The notes beneath the pieces are model-generated. The model saw only the letters and a program-made list of their open reading frames with translations. It had not been told where the DNA came from and did no database searches. Positions 1-10,822 of a stretch of 64,000 nt of DNA are shown one piece after another (position 1 is the stretch's first letter; each line of letters opens with the position of its first letter). The stretch lies in NCBI GenBank assembly GCA_000320605.2, contig KB445796.1:1345124-1409123 (forward strand). Reading direction: 5' to 3'. The DNA comes from Gelatoporia subvermispora B. Taxonomy: Eukaryota; Basidiomycota; Agaricomycetes; Polyporales; Gelatoporiaceae. Position numbers and translations under genes: made by a program.

Positions 1-1895
1 TTCTCTCCAGATGCACCTTCATCCATGATCACCATCAGCCGAGGTTTCTTGCCGGATCTTTCTGGCGTAGCGGGTCTTCCACTTTGCATGCGCTCGGGTG
101 CGACCTGCGCATTGACTTTTCCATAGCTGTCTGCGACGTGATTGACTACTGATGTAATGAGGCGGCGTCGCAGCAACGCGAAGACTGGGTCTGTAGGGTG
201 CAACGTCCGGTCAACTGCCGCTCGTAGGCGCTGCTCTTCTTCTTTGTCTGACGTGCCACCGTATGATTGGCGTACACGGATAACCTCATCGGCCAGATTG
301 ATGAGCTTCGTGTCCCCTGACTCAGGCGTTCCATCCACTTCGGCCTTGAGGAGCACCCATACGCGATGTGTGAAATCGAGGTGGGGATTGGAAGAGGCGG
401 ATATATTCCCTGGAAGAGGCAGACGGACAAGAGAACGCAAGGAGGCTGTGATGACAAGCGCCTGTAGATAATTCTGGAGATAGAGAAGGGTAGGACAGAT
501 GAACAAGAAGCACGGAGGAAGATAGTTGGATGCCATCGAGACAGCGTTATCAGATTCTGATGTAGTATCTCCAGTAGCATCTGTTCGTGTTGCGGGACCA
601 GAATTCGCCGTCGAAGGGGTGATGCATGAGACCGGAGTCGTCGAGCCAAGCGCCCACACTAGGCACCGCACCCACGGCACACGCTCCTCACCACCAAGCG
701 CAACAGTTGAAGGTGGAGGCGACCGTATAAGCCAGTTGCGCCATTCATCTTGTATACGAGAGGCAGGCCATAACTGAAGAATAACTTCTCGCTCTCGTGC
801 GCGCGCCTGAGTCCTGACGAGGCCACGGAGCTGCGTTTCGCCCATTGCTCCTAACACGAATTCCGACAAATCGTCTTTCATGATATCGGTGAGATGAAGA
901 ATATTCCGTATTGTATCGACGACCAGTTCGGCCAGAACTGGTGTCGAAGCGGACGCCGTTATTGAAGCGGGAGGTATGTCATCCAAGGAGTGCAGAAGTC
1001 CATTGATCTGTGCGTCACGGGCAGGGGCGCAGCGTTCCCTGAGAGCAATCAATATCTCCCGCACATGAGTAATTGCCGATCTCAGAGGAGAAGATGTGGG
1101 AGAGAGAGGCGATGAGAGTGTCAATAGCACCATATGGTCTGCAGGCAGGAGCTGCTGTAGCGCAATATGGAGGTCTCCGTATAGGCGCTTGAGGCGAGGG
1201 AGTTGCACTGACGGCTCCGGATTTGATAGCGTCTCGAGAGCCTGACACCATCCTTAGCCATAGCATGGGTGAGGCAACGGCGGCACAACGCGGCGCACCT
1301 CGTCCCAGAACGCCCGTTGTACAATGTCTGTGACACGGTCCTCCAAGCTTGGAACGCCCCCATCAGGTCTCTGGTCGTGTGGGCGAGCCATCATGGAGAG
1401 CAGAGACTTTCCAGGCGGAAGCACCTTGCCAGGATCCGTCGCCAACAGATGGAGGAAATACGTGTGATTTAAGATGTCCACAAGTTCCAACGGGAGAGAA
1501 GCGGCGTTCGGAGGAAGTGTAGGAAGGAGTGTCGCGGATGGTGGCGGTGGTGCGACAATCGATACACGAGGGGACCCATGGCGGGTATTCAGGTCAGTCG
1601 TCTCCGTGGATGTATGCAGCGGACCGGGGGATATAGGCCGATGGTCCTGGCCAGATGTAGTCTGCGTTGACAGCGAACCTTGTAACTCGGCCAGTAAAGC
1701 GTCGTTCTCAGCTGAGGTTTCCCAAAGCCCATCATCCCTCAATTCCTCGAAGTCCTTGCGCAGAACGTCCCATGCGATCGTCTCCGATGTCGCCAACCCA
1801 GAAAGTTCTGCGAGGTGGTCAAGGGTCCGTTGCACTGCCGAATTGTCTGGATGCTCAGAAACAAGCTGTCGCATCTTTGCCAAAACTGAATTCAT
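1..1895 (-). CDS. SOK1: Tcp11-domain protein (SOK1-like), 3' end outside window
   Basis: Minus-strand gene running off the window start, so its C-terminus is missing. One 57-nt intron (1242-1298, GTGCGC...GTGTCAG, branch-like GCTAAG) removes an in-frame TAA and joins RAFWDE to ALETLSNPEPSVQLPRLKRL. After that the frame stays open to base 1. The Tcp11 core is visible: QLPRLKRLYGDLHIAL, a TDIMKDDLSEFVLGAMGETQLRG stretch (about 1160 down to 820) and later LADEVIRVRQSYGG. Tcp11/Sok1 proteins are linked to cAMP-PKA signalling in yeast, but their biochemical activity is unknown. I took ATG 1895 (MNSVLAKMRQLVSEH) as start. A plausible acceptor (CTTGCCACAG) lies directly before it, so an upstream exon in 1896-2300 is possible. 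Family call is firm; the 5' end is not. Confidence 0.8.
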
Positions 1896-2317
1896 TCTGT
1901 GGCAAGTATACGCATAGAAAGGGCCAGCCAAGAACAAATCGAAGGAGACAGATAAGCAAAATTGCAGTCGGAGGTCGCGACGACTGCATGCGGAAAAGCC
2001 AGCGGCACCGCGTCATATTCAGATCTTGTATCTCGGTAAGCTCCCGAAGACGCACGCGTGATGTCTTTCGAGCGAAAATCACAAATCTGCGCGAGTTGAT
2101 AGAACAGAGTTAGTGGCCCTTGTGCATTGAGGTTCTAGAGTCTTTGTACTGGAGGCGATGGTGACGGCGGCGGCGGCGGCGGCGGGGTCTCAAAGAATTG
2201 GTTCAGCTCAGTCCACGATCATTAGGGGGTCGTATGCTACTATACAAAGCAGATGAATGTAGTCTATGTGGGCGTGTGCAATAATAATGACATGGAAGTT
2301 CATGCTGTAAGTCATGA
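1896..2317. other. Gap between SOK1-like and NIPA genes; GGC repeat
   Basis: This stretch is upstream of the SOK1-like gene and downstream of the NIPA-type stop, both on the minus strand. It holds a short GGC triplet run at 2164-2186 (CCG on the minus strand, readable as polyproline in a very short open stretch). An upstream exon of the SOK1-like gene could lie here, but none could be proved. No RNA gene was seen. Confidence 0.4.
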
Positions 2318-4260
2318 TCATCGTGTGGTAGATTTGCCCTCCCATGCACCGAACTCCTCGTCCGGACGGGCCAAGGTGGCGTCCGAAGAAGTTGACTGAC
2401 GATGCGCGTCGTCATCATCGTCGTCGCGTATCATCTGTGCGCGCTCGCCTTCCTCGTCAGCGGTCGCTAGACCAGACCTCTGACGCAGTATAGGGGATCT
2501 CGACGGGCCTTGCTCGTCTTCGTCGTCGCTCACGTTGCCAAGTTGCCACATCTCTGCATCGTGGTCCGCCTCGCCACTCTCAAGGTCGCGCAATGCTTCC
2601 TCTTCATCAGTTTCAGGAGCGCCCTTCCTCCGAGAGCGCGTGCCACGCGCAGACAACGGGACGTGGCCGGTTGCTCCTGTACCCTGTGCCCCTGTATGCG
2701 CGGGCTTCTTGTATGTGAGGAGCACAACCCCAGATATGAGCACAATCATGGAGACGAATATGAGAAATAGCGTCCAAGGTTGATAGGCATCAACCTCATC
2801 ATTGAAAATCTGTGACATGATGAGCTCCCGTCACATCCTTGCATGGTAAGTCAAAATGTGTACCAATGAATCCAGCCATCTAGTTGGACTTGATGATGAG
2901 CATCAGAGGAATATCTCACAGTGTGCCACTCACCCTGCTCCCGTATACACTCCGTAGAAGACCGGCACGACCAGCGTCGAGTCATACACCTTGAGGCCAC
3001 GGTTCAAACAAATGATCTGAGAGACCGCAGTGATTGCCAGGAGAATGAATGTGAATATGGACGACGCATGCCCAAACTGGTTCCCCGTGTTCTCATGCGA
3101 TAGGCTGCCACTGATCAGTTTGACACTACCAGCACCGAGTTTTCAGCAAATGTACACTGGCATAGTAAACATTCCACTTACGCAGCTTTCGCAAAGACAA
3201 GGCAGCCGCCGGCAAGACCACCTCCGCAGCATGCCCACCCGATACCGAGTGTCCAAGCTATGCGCTTTTCATCATGTGGTGCAGTCCAAATCTCCAGTCT
3301 GTCTTGCAACCACTCCATCACGCCCTCCCAGGCGGTTATCACGCGCCGCATATACCCCACTTGCATGGTAGATCCCAGCTTCGGAGACATTTCGGACTCT
3401 GGCACAAGTTCCGCTCGTGCAGAAAGGACACGATCGAGTTGGGAGACGAAGATGGAAAGGAGAATGAGTGAGCCGGACATGAAGAAGAAGAATGCGAGCC
3501 AGTTGCCGCGTGTCCACAGGTAAGTGAGGTGCTTCGCATCAGTCTCCGTGCCTAGTCCGCTGTTGATGGAGCCAAACGCAACAATGCCTATGACGCCAAG
3601 AATGACTACAACCGTGCCCTATGCAATTCGATGTGAGCAGGACGTCATGTGGTACTGCTACATTCACGCAGAACGTACATAGATGTCGTAATTTGTTACT
3701 GGGGAGTCCACAAGGAACTTTGCGAATAAAAAGTTGAAGATTAGTGATGTTGAGCCTAATGGTGCGACATATTCTATAGATCCCGGGACGAAGTAAGTTC
3801 AATACTATATGCCGTCCGGAATACGCACCAGCTCGCATGTATTCCAGTGCTAGTGTGCTCCCAATTAATTGTGATAGGCTACAGAATGTGAGACATGTAC
3901 ATGATTTTAGCATGGCAGTCACTCACATATAGAGCACCATCCCGAGGAGCCATAGCGGTCTAAGCCAGTCTCTCCGCCGAGCAGCCTTTGGAATCGCCTT
4001 CGTCCTGACCTGCTCAAGACTAAGCTCAACTACTTTATCCGGTCTTCGCAGAAGCTCACATGGTCCAACTTGGTCAAGTTTAACCCAGCTGCATTGAGGA
4101 TAGAGGCGAGGAGGATGATCGCAAGACCAATGATAAATGCTACGACTGGGTTCGCATGTCGCGCCGGCGCTGCCATCTCGTCCGCGGTCCAATCAGGGGC
4201 TACGCTGGCTGACGGTAACAGCGTTGTAGAGGATGAGGACGGAATTATAGATGAGTTCAT
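2318..4260 (-). CDS. NIPA-type (DUF803) magnesium transporter
   Basis: Eight exons give a 521-residue protein: 4060-4260, 3927-4009, 3829-3878, 3679-3773, 3182-3618, 2934-3125, a 16-nt micro-exon 2864-2879, and 2318-2809. The NIPA family moves Mg2+ across plasma, endosomal or vacuolar membranes with about nine helices. Visible helices include VVAFIIGLAIILLASIL, SLIFNFLFAKFL, VVVILGVIGIVAFGS, NWLAFFFFMSGSLILLSIF, SSIFTFILLAITAVSQII and LFLIFVSMIVLISGVVLL. The family signature CLNRGLKVYDSTLVVPVFYGVYT sits in exon 6. The micro-exon supplies WLDSL and restores GAGWLDSLIFNDEVDAY. The C-terminal tail is acidic and Ser-rich (SDDEDEQGPS, DDDDDD), probably cytosolic. A 311-bp divergent promoter is shared with the DUF262 gene. 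Confidence 0.9.
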
Positions 4261-4571
4261 TTACTCTCCAGTAGGAAGGAATGACGGTGAAGGGGGATCA
4301 GGACTCCAAATGACACTGCGGTCGCAGGCTGCATCGCCAGCTTCAAGCTAAAGGCAGCCGTCCATCACATCCGACGCGTCGTATCAATTTCCCGTAAATA
4401 TTTATTTTGTCAGCCTATTATGCTCCGCAAAGGGTAACAGCGGAGGACTTTTCTCCACTTGTGATTGGCCAATGGCGCTCTGAGTTTAGACAATACACGC
4501 GGTAATCGCGGGACGTTTATTGCTCTCGGACTTATCACGGCGCGGTGGCGTCTACACTGTGCACCTGCACG

Positions 4572-6309
4572 ATGTCTCAATCCGACGACAAGGACGTGGA
4601 TGAACTCCAGTCCGACATTGAGGAGAACGACAATGGTTTCCACATCTCAGAACGCTTGGATCCTCCACATGCTTGTTTATATTCGACTCAGCAACTTCAC
4701 AGTACGTCATTGGACCAACCCCGCACGCGTTTGCACCTACTCATAAGCGTGTTCAGCTCTAATCCACGAGGGTGTTATTGACCTAAATCCACCATATCAG
4801 AGAGGTGCGTGCATGGGTGAATTTGATCGTTGATGTATCGTGGTTGATGAGCCACACTAGATGTTGTATGGACGGAACCAAAGCAAATCAAGTTGCTAGA
4901 CTCGATTTTCCGCAACTTCTATGTCCCACCTGTCGTGTTCGTTGTCTTGAGAGACGAAGATGGAGAGGAGGTCCGGAAATGTGTCGATGGAAAGCAAAGA
5001 TTGACCTCCATACAGAAGTTCTTTGATGGTCAGGTACGTGGACGATCTGATTGCCCAAGTCGCAGCCGCTTGTATCGTTGTAAGGAGAACACCATGCAGT
5101 ATCGCGCACCGTATATGTCCCATATCAGCGTGGATTGTTCTGGCAGGCCTCAGGCCTCAGGCCACAGTCACTAACTCTGAGCCGAATCTCTGTGCTAACG
5201 TCAATTCGCCTCTAGATACCTTGTACGCTACACTTGCGCCCATCATCCTTCTCTCATGATAACCTAAGGACCAGATAAGGACCCGAAGACAAAGAAGAGT
5301 TATTGGTACACTCTTCCTGATAACCAGAAAGGCGCACGTCTAGAGGTGCCAGAATACTGGAAGCGGGACTTTGCCTCTAAGCAGATCACCTGCGGTATGT
5401 TCTATGCGCGTCCATTGGATCCTAGTACTGATGTGCTGCAGTCGAATACCGCAACCTTTCAGCGTCTAATGAACGCGACATATTCCAGCGCGTGCAGTTG
5501 GGCATGCCGTTGACCGCTGCTGGTGCGTCGTAGCTTTTGCGTATGCATGGCTAGCTTCTCATTCGTTGAATAGAGAAGCTGCAAGCCATCGCCTCTCCCT
5601 GGGCAGAATGGGTCTCGGAACTCGATACCCGATACGTAAACAGTGACGGCGGCTTGACTGAGATCATTGACGTCGACATGAAACGAGGGCGTGACTTCCA
5701 ATGTCTTGCCCAACTGGTCTATTGTTGCGATTCATACCCCGAACAAGTGATGCCGACCCCACAAAAACTAGAAACTTGGCTACTGCGCACTGATCCTCCT
5801 AGCGAGGTGTTCCAGAAGGCCATACAAGAAGTTCTTACCGAATTTTGGCACATTGCGCATACACCCCACTTGAACGATGCGTTCACCCAAATTGCCAAGC
5901 GCGTTGCACCCATAGAATTCGTCTTCGTTGGTCGGTGGTTAAACAGACTAACCAATCGCTCATACTGACCCGTTTCCTCCTAGGCGTCCTCCTGTACGTC
6001 ATGCGCGCAGAATCCCATCGTGACCGCGCAGACGAACTGTACAACATGCGAAGGCATGTCCGTACGAAGTTCGCAGACGTCCGTGCACGGCAAGATGTCG
6101 TCAAGGTCCTCTGGAATTTCATCGAGGGTACGGTGTCGAAGTATGAACAAGATGTCCAGATATCCTCGAAGATGAGGACGCTGTCTCATCACGATACCGG
6201 GTCTCAAAAACGGAGGCGAAAGAAGGACGATGATGAAATCAGCGATGAGTACAGACCCCACGGATATTCTCGCACGCCTAAAAGGGGTAAAGTGAAAAGT
6301 TCGCGCTGA
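4572..6309 (+). CDS. DUF262-domain protein
   Basis: Eight exons give 413 residues: 4572-4701, 4757-4804, 4861-5033, a 7-nt micro-exon 5216-5222, 5275-5394, 5442-5522, 5574-5930 and 5984-6309. ATG 4572 starts an acidic leader (MSQSDDKDVDELQSD). The ParB/Srx-like DUF262 core follows: HEGVIDLNPPYQRDVVW, IKLLDSIFRNFYVPPVVFVV and KCVDGKQRLTSIQKFFDG, where DGKQR is the DGQQR-like motif of the family. The C-terminus is basic (SQKRRRKKDDDE, RTPKRGKVKSSR), suggesting a nuclear protein. Bacterial relatives occur in DNA-modification restriction systems such as GmrSD, fused to an HNH nuclease (DUF1524); no HNH motif is seen here. Its role in fungi is unknown. The gene converges on DCC1 with a 128-bp gap. 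Confidence 0.85.
5216..5222 (+). other. 7-nt micro-exon of the DUF262 gene
   Basis: The bases ATACCTT lie between acceptor CGCCTCTAG and donor GTACGC. They join the exon ending in ...FFDGQ to the exon starting AT AAG GAC, giving GQIPYKDPKTKK, which matches the usual spacing of DUF262 proteins. The flanking introns are 182 and 52 nt. Inferred from frame and family fit; no transcript seen. Confidence 0.65.
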
Positions 6310-6437
6310 AGGTCTCACTAAATTAGCCAATGCTGGGCTTGCAAGCCTCACGATGAATGTATAGTATATGTATAAGAATGGACCCGCATGTATATGTGTA
6401 CTCGATCAAGACGAAGTCTCGTGCTAAGATGACCTAG

Positions 6438-7856
6438 TCAAGCGTTGTACTTCACGCGGGCAGTGTACCAAACTCCCTCGGCATCCGTCAGCGCCCTCGC
6501 ATGCTTCAGTAACAGCTTGTCCCGTTCTTTTGAGTCGACAGCGATGTCGGCCAAGAAAGGTGTTAAGTCGTCGGCTTTCCAACGATCTCTTGTCAGGAAA
6601 AGATCTGAGAAACGGGCAGCTGGTTCGATCGGTAGTGCTGAAGCAGGGAAGTATTTGAGTTGTACCAAGTCTTGCATCATGGACTTCTCGGAAAGATAAT
6701 TGCCCTGTGATGGGCTCCGAAGTCAAATGTAGCACTTGTGTCCAGGGAAGACGCCTACCAATAGCAACTGCAGCGATACGCTGCTCTCGAAGGTATCGCC
6801 GACTGCTTTCCGCCACTGCTGCAGAAATTCGCCCTCTGCTATTGGGTCATCCTAGAGTTATCTCAGTCATGTTTCAAGAATGGTAGTATTAGTGCGAACT
6901 AACCTTGTGCAGCCGCAGAATACCCAGACCCACTTCCTTGACTACAGCCTCCACATCCATCTCCCAAGCATCGTCGGCGACAGACCCGAACCACGACATG
7001 ACCTGGGTTGCCACGTCCCTTCTCATATCGTGGTCTTGTACTAGGATATCTACAAGTCTATCGGTTGGAGCAGCATCGTGAGGAAGGGATAGTGACACAA
7101 GAGTATTGAGAAGGATCTCCAAGATCGCCGTCAGGTGTGCAGGGGTTACCGGGCGAAGTTCGCCTACGTATCAAGTCGATTTTATGAGGCAACAGACCCG
7201 GAAGAGCACAAATTTCGTACCGTTCAATGTCAGGATACGCCGTTCTCGGAGACCACGCATTAGCTCATCTTCACTTGCTTGCATGTTATTGGAGATGTCT
7301 TCGTATGTATACCTCCGCCGCTTCGTCTTTGCGGCTGTATCATCAATATTTGAGAAACCTGTGAAGGACGTGTCTAACTCACTGGCCTCCCCTCATCTTC
7401 GTCATACATATCGTCAATATCACCCTCATCGTATTCATGCCCTCGGAGGAGACTCTCCAGCTTGTGCAATTTTGGTACGGTCGGTAACAGCTCCAAGACT
7501 TCGCTTATTTGATCTCTAATCTCTACAGAAACGTTTGCATCTCCTGTTTCTGAGGCTGGCGCAGGCGTTACTACAACCATTGAGTTGGAAAGTACGACGG
7601 AGCGGACTGTGTAGGTTTTGTCTGTAGTGCAGAGTACAGCATCTTCTCCCGGCTGTCCTTTGATTACAAAACTATAATTAAGAGGAATCCTGAGCAATGC
7701 AATTCGCGCCATTAGTTGTGACGCAGACCTTGGACATCCAGATCCTTCCAATGCGGACTCAACGACCTTACAGAGATCGGTTGGGAGTTCGAGTAGTTTG
7801 AAGTTTCCATTGTCTTTATTAGAGGAGGAGAATTGAAGGGTATACTCTGACATCAT
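6438..7856 (-). CDS. DCC1: Sister chromatid cohesion protein Dcc1
   Basis: Five exons (7383-7856, 7221-7326, 6904-7163, 6759-6851, 6438-6704) give 399 residues. Dcc1 is a subunit of the alternative clamp loader Ctf18-Dcc1-Ctf8, which loads PCNA and supports cohesion during S phase in the nucleus. Matches seen: an N-terminal region with NFKLLELPTDLCKVVE and YSFVIKGQPGEDAVLCTTDKTYTVR, an acidic patch DEGDIDDMYDEDEG, then winged-helix-like modules (RRYTYEDISNNMQASEDELMRGL; WKADDLTPFLADIAVD) and the end EGVWYTARVKYNA. ATG 7856 begins MMSEYTLQFSS; in-frame sequence upstream has only GTG. Intron 1 must use the distal acceptor GCCGCAAAG (56 nt), because the nearer TTCACAG would leave only 24 nt and break the frame. 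The promoter carries MluI-box elements. Confidence 0.85.
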
Positions 7857-7927
7857 GTGTTTCAATCTTCCAATGGTCGACTCCAAACCAATGAGTAGGA
7901 TGTGCACGGTACCGACGGTTGACTAAT

Positions 7928-7998
7928 ACGCGAAGACTGCGAGGGACGCGTCAGATGCCTGGTCGCGTGACGTAACGCGACGCGTCTCACATCACGTG
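7928..7998. promoter_or_regulatory. MCB (ACGCGT) cluster, CRE-like site and E-box upstream of DCC1
   Basis: Two palindromic ACGCGT sites (7946-7951, 7980-7985) and two ACGCGA variants (7928, 7975) lie 72-130 bp upstream of the DCC1 ATG. ACGCGT is the MluI cell-cycle box bound by MBF (Mbp1/Swi6) in fungi, which drives S-phase genes such as cohesion and replication factors. TGACGTAA (7968-7975) and CACGTG (7993-7998) lie beside them. Site matches are seen directly; the regulation is inferred. Confidence 0.55.
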
Positions 7999-8297
7999 AC
8001 CTGTTACCGTGACCCCCGCCTGCCATTTTCCCAGCTCAGCTCAACTGTCTCTTGCACCGATATCTGCCTCATGCACAAGCCTCATGGCCATGAGCAGTGT
8101 CTCAGCAAGGGGGTTAGGTACATAACACTTTTATTTATGCCGTGCTGGCATTCTTCAATACTCATGGTACCCTCCAGTCCCGCGGATGTGATATGAATGA
8201 CCGAAATACTTGTTCCGAGTTGATATATATCTCGATTCTACAATTACATACGCCGCCAAGGAACACAGCGTTGCAGCTCTCTTTGCAGTCCGATTCC
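7999..8297. other. Gap between DCC1 promoter and O-methyltransferase 3' end
   Basis: No coding exon or RNA gene was recognised here. The stretch presumably holds the rest of the DCC1 promoter and the O-methyltransferase 3' UTR, which lie on the same strand. Confidence 0.4.
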
Positions 8298-10183
8298 TCA
8301 TGCCGGAACGGCTACTAGCCGGGGCCAGTTGTCGGTCTTCAGGCCACACACCCGCTCGATTTTCCATCCCACGGATGTGAGAAGTTCCAAGAAATCGCTG
8401 AGGGTACGCTCTTGACCGTTGAATTCGTTAAGCATCTGAGCAGGTGTGAGTGATCAAGCGAAAAGATTATGCTGGGAGTTGTACCTCGAAATCAGCACTG
8501 TATTGCATGCACTTCGAGTACCCATAATTCGCCAGAAGGGGAGCGGGCGCATTGTCGAACTCGGTACCCGGGATGTTTTCGAACTCTCCTTCCTGAGTAC
8601 AAGCAAATTGCACAATCTTGTCCATGATAATCAGCTTTGTATCTGGTCCCGCAACATCGAGAAGATGCTTGAGAATCTTGGCGTTATGGTGGTCTGGCCA
8701 ATCGTGTAAAATCGCACGGAGAAGGTACACGGATGCCTTTGGCACCGGTTGTGCATCGAAAAAGTTGTGAACTGTATCCGAAAATTTAATTGTCAAGTTC
8801 GATTTCATTCCGTGACAAAGTACTTACCCTGTAACTGCACTTTCCCATTTGCCAAGGCATCTGGACGACTTGCTTGCCAGAACTGGGTGAGATTTTAGTT
8901 TCGCTACACTCATACCAGGTTGACAGTCACACACCTCCTTAGCATTATCGATGACTGAAGCCCTGTCTTGCACGATATATTGCAAATGGTTATGGGCATC
9001 GAAGATCGTTTGCGTAGTTGACCCCAAACCACCGCCGACATCGACGACGACGGCCCCTTTGGGTAGCTTTTCCCATTCGAATCCTTATTAAGTTTATACC
9101 TGTTAGAACGGTGATACCCATGAGTGCAACCAATAGAGCATCAGCGCACCTCGCAGTACCTCCGTCGGGTCGCCGTATGCGGTCGATCCCTTCATTGCGA
9201 TGTTGAATCTCTTCAGCCTGTATGTGTTCTCCGGCCTCGAATAGAATTCCCAGAAAGTCTCCTGCGTGTTGAACGCGCGATTGAATGCTGTCTCGCGGAC
9301 CTCTTGAGAGTGCGTCGTCTTCGGGTCAACGATCTGATCGGACGCGTGCGCTGCAACTCTCAGCGAGTCTCCAGCGCTACGTCACGCCGTAAGCACCACA
9401 GAAACGCTCAACAGGGACGCCGGGCTATACGCACAATAGCTCAACAAGGGCGCCCGATCCCGAAGTGTTATCCCATTTATCTTCGGGTCTGTGAGGGAGT
9501 TAGTCAGGAAATTGTGTGTCGATATAAATCGAGCGCACTTAGCCAGAATTTCAGAGACAGGCTTTCCCGTGTCAAGGGCCGACGAGTGTCGATTATTTGC
9601 GAATATGCCAGGAGAAACCTCCTTGAAGATGTGGTGGGTCGCGAGCATCCGTAGTACGCGAGCTTGAAAGAATCGATCAGCTCCAGCACTCAGCTATACA
9701 GTATGACTATTCACCAAGCTTCTTCTCATCTATGCCGTTTCGAGCAGCAATATCGCGGGCATGGGCTCCCTATTGCCCTATCAGCGAACGTACTGTATCG
9801 ATCTTGCAACGACTTGCCTCGGGTCCTGCCTCACGCAAGATCTCGGGAACGTGGCCTCTGACCGATACATCAAGTGCAGCCACTATGTGGCCCTGCCGAA
9901 TAATTAGGACTGAAACAATAACCAGATGGGGTACCTCTCTACTTACACCTCTGGTTGTCTGAGCTGTGTACGGACCGGGCGCCTGCAAGCTCGCTAGCAG
10001 TTGATGAGCTGCCGCCATCACGGGTATGACCTCAGGCATGAACTGGCGTCGGGCCGCCTCAGTCTGGACGGTAAACTGTTCATCCAGCGATGGGAACGCA
10101 GTGCCTTCTTCGTTGCATTTCTTCTGGATGGAGGTGACCCCGTTGAGGATGATGTGTGCGAGCGCCACGAGGGTGTCGGCCAT
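8298..10183 (-). CDS. S-adenosylmethionine-dependent O-methyltransferase (COMT-like)
   Basis: Multi-exon minus gene from ATG 10183 (MADTLVALAHIILNG) to TGA 8298 (ends WPRLVAVPA). It resembles plant-type small-molecule O-methyltransferases that methylate phenolic or other hydroxyl groups using SAM. An N-terminal helical dimerisation region (KIDTVRSLIGQ; RVLRMLATHHIFKEVSPGIFANN) precedes the Rossmann fold. The SAM motif is KGAVVVDVGGGLGS at about 9030-9065, then IVQDRASVIDNA. The conserved catalytic stretch LLRAILHDWPDHHNAKILKHL is at about 8680-8745, with the histidine acting as general base in the family. Substrate cannot be told. It lies upstream-to-downstream in tandem with the MMT-like and alcohol dehydrogenase genes, but nothing shows a shared pathway. 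Exact exon edges in 8820-9960 were not all fixed. Confidence 0.85.
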
Positions 10184-10822
10184 TGCGAGATTGGAAGCGG
10201 GCGAACGCGCGCATATCAGGGTATGCGCTATCCGACTTATATACCTCCGTCATACCAAAATTACACACTGGCATCGGTATCAGTGCCATCTCAAAGAACA
10301 CCTGATTTTGATGCTGCGGGGTTGGAATGATTGAGTGACTCTTCTTCAGCTTCTCATACCAGTGCCCCATTCTCCAGCGCAGAAATGCTTCTTACGCTCA
10401 GAAGCGCTGAGGGCGAATGCATCCTTGAACGTAGCCCGCGCAGTCGTCTGTTGTGAATGCGAATGTGGGGACTGCACGGACCAGACAATCAAGGGACTCA
10501 CAAAGACTCGCACGGGAAGCCTCTTAGTGGTGAAAGTTAGGATGGTCCGACAGCTCGGGCTGTTCCGACGCGAGGCCAGATGGCAGTTATCATGCAGATG
10601 TTCTGCGAACGGAGGGGCAGAACTGAAATCGAAGTGTGTCGTGGCACCAGCGGCCATGCGCGGCGCCTATGGTACTCACGACGTCGACATCGAGCATACT
10701 TGGCTTGGCTCATTGGATAGCCAGAGATATGGAACACCGCGACATGATCCCAAGATGTCGGACATGTGTTCACTGTGCGAACGACATCATGATCCCCACA
10801 TACATAGACGATCTACAATTCT
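10184..10822. other. Intergenic region, O-methyltransferase promoter side
   Basis: This 639-nt stretch contains overlapping open frames on both strands (for example 10335-10826 plus), but none has family features, a convincing start context or intron signals. I read it as the O-methyltransferase promoter plus the 3' UTR of the cation-efflux gene. Confidence 0.45.

Noticed and set aside
7359..7382. Short DCC1 intron ending at TTCACAG
   Set aside because: It would be only 24 nt and leaves the frame wrong; the distal acceptor gives 56 nt and a correct join.
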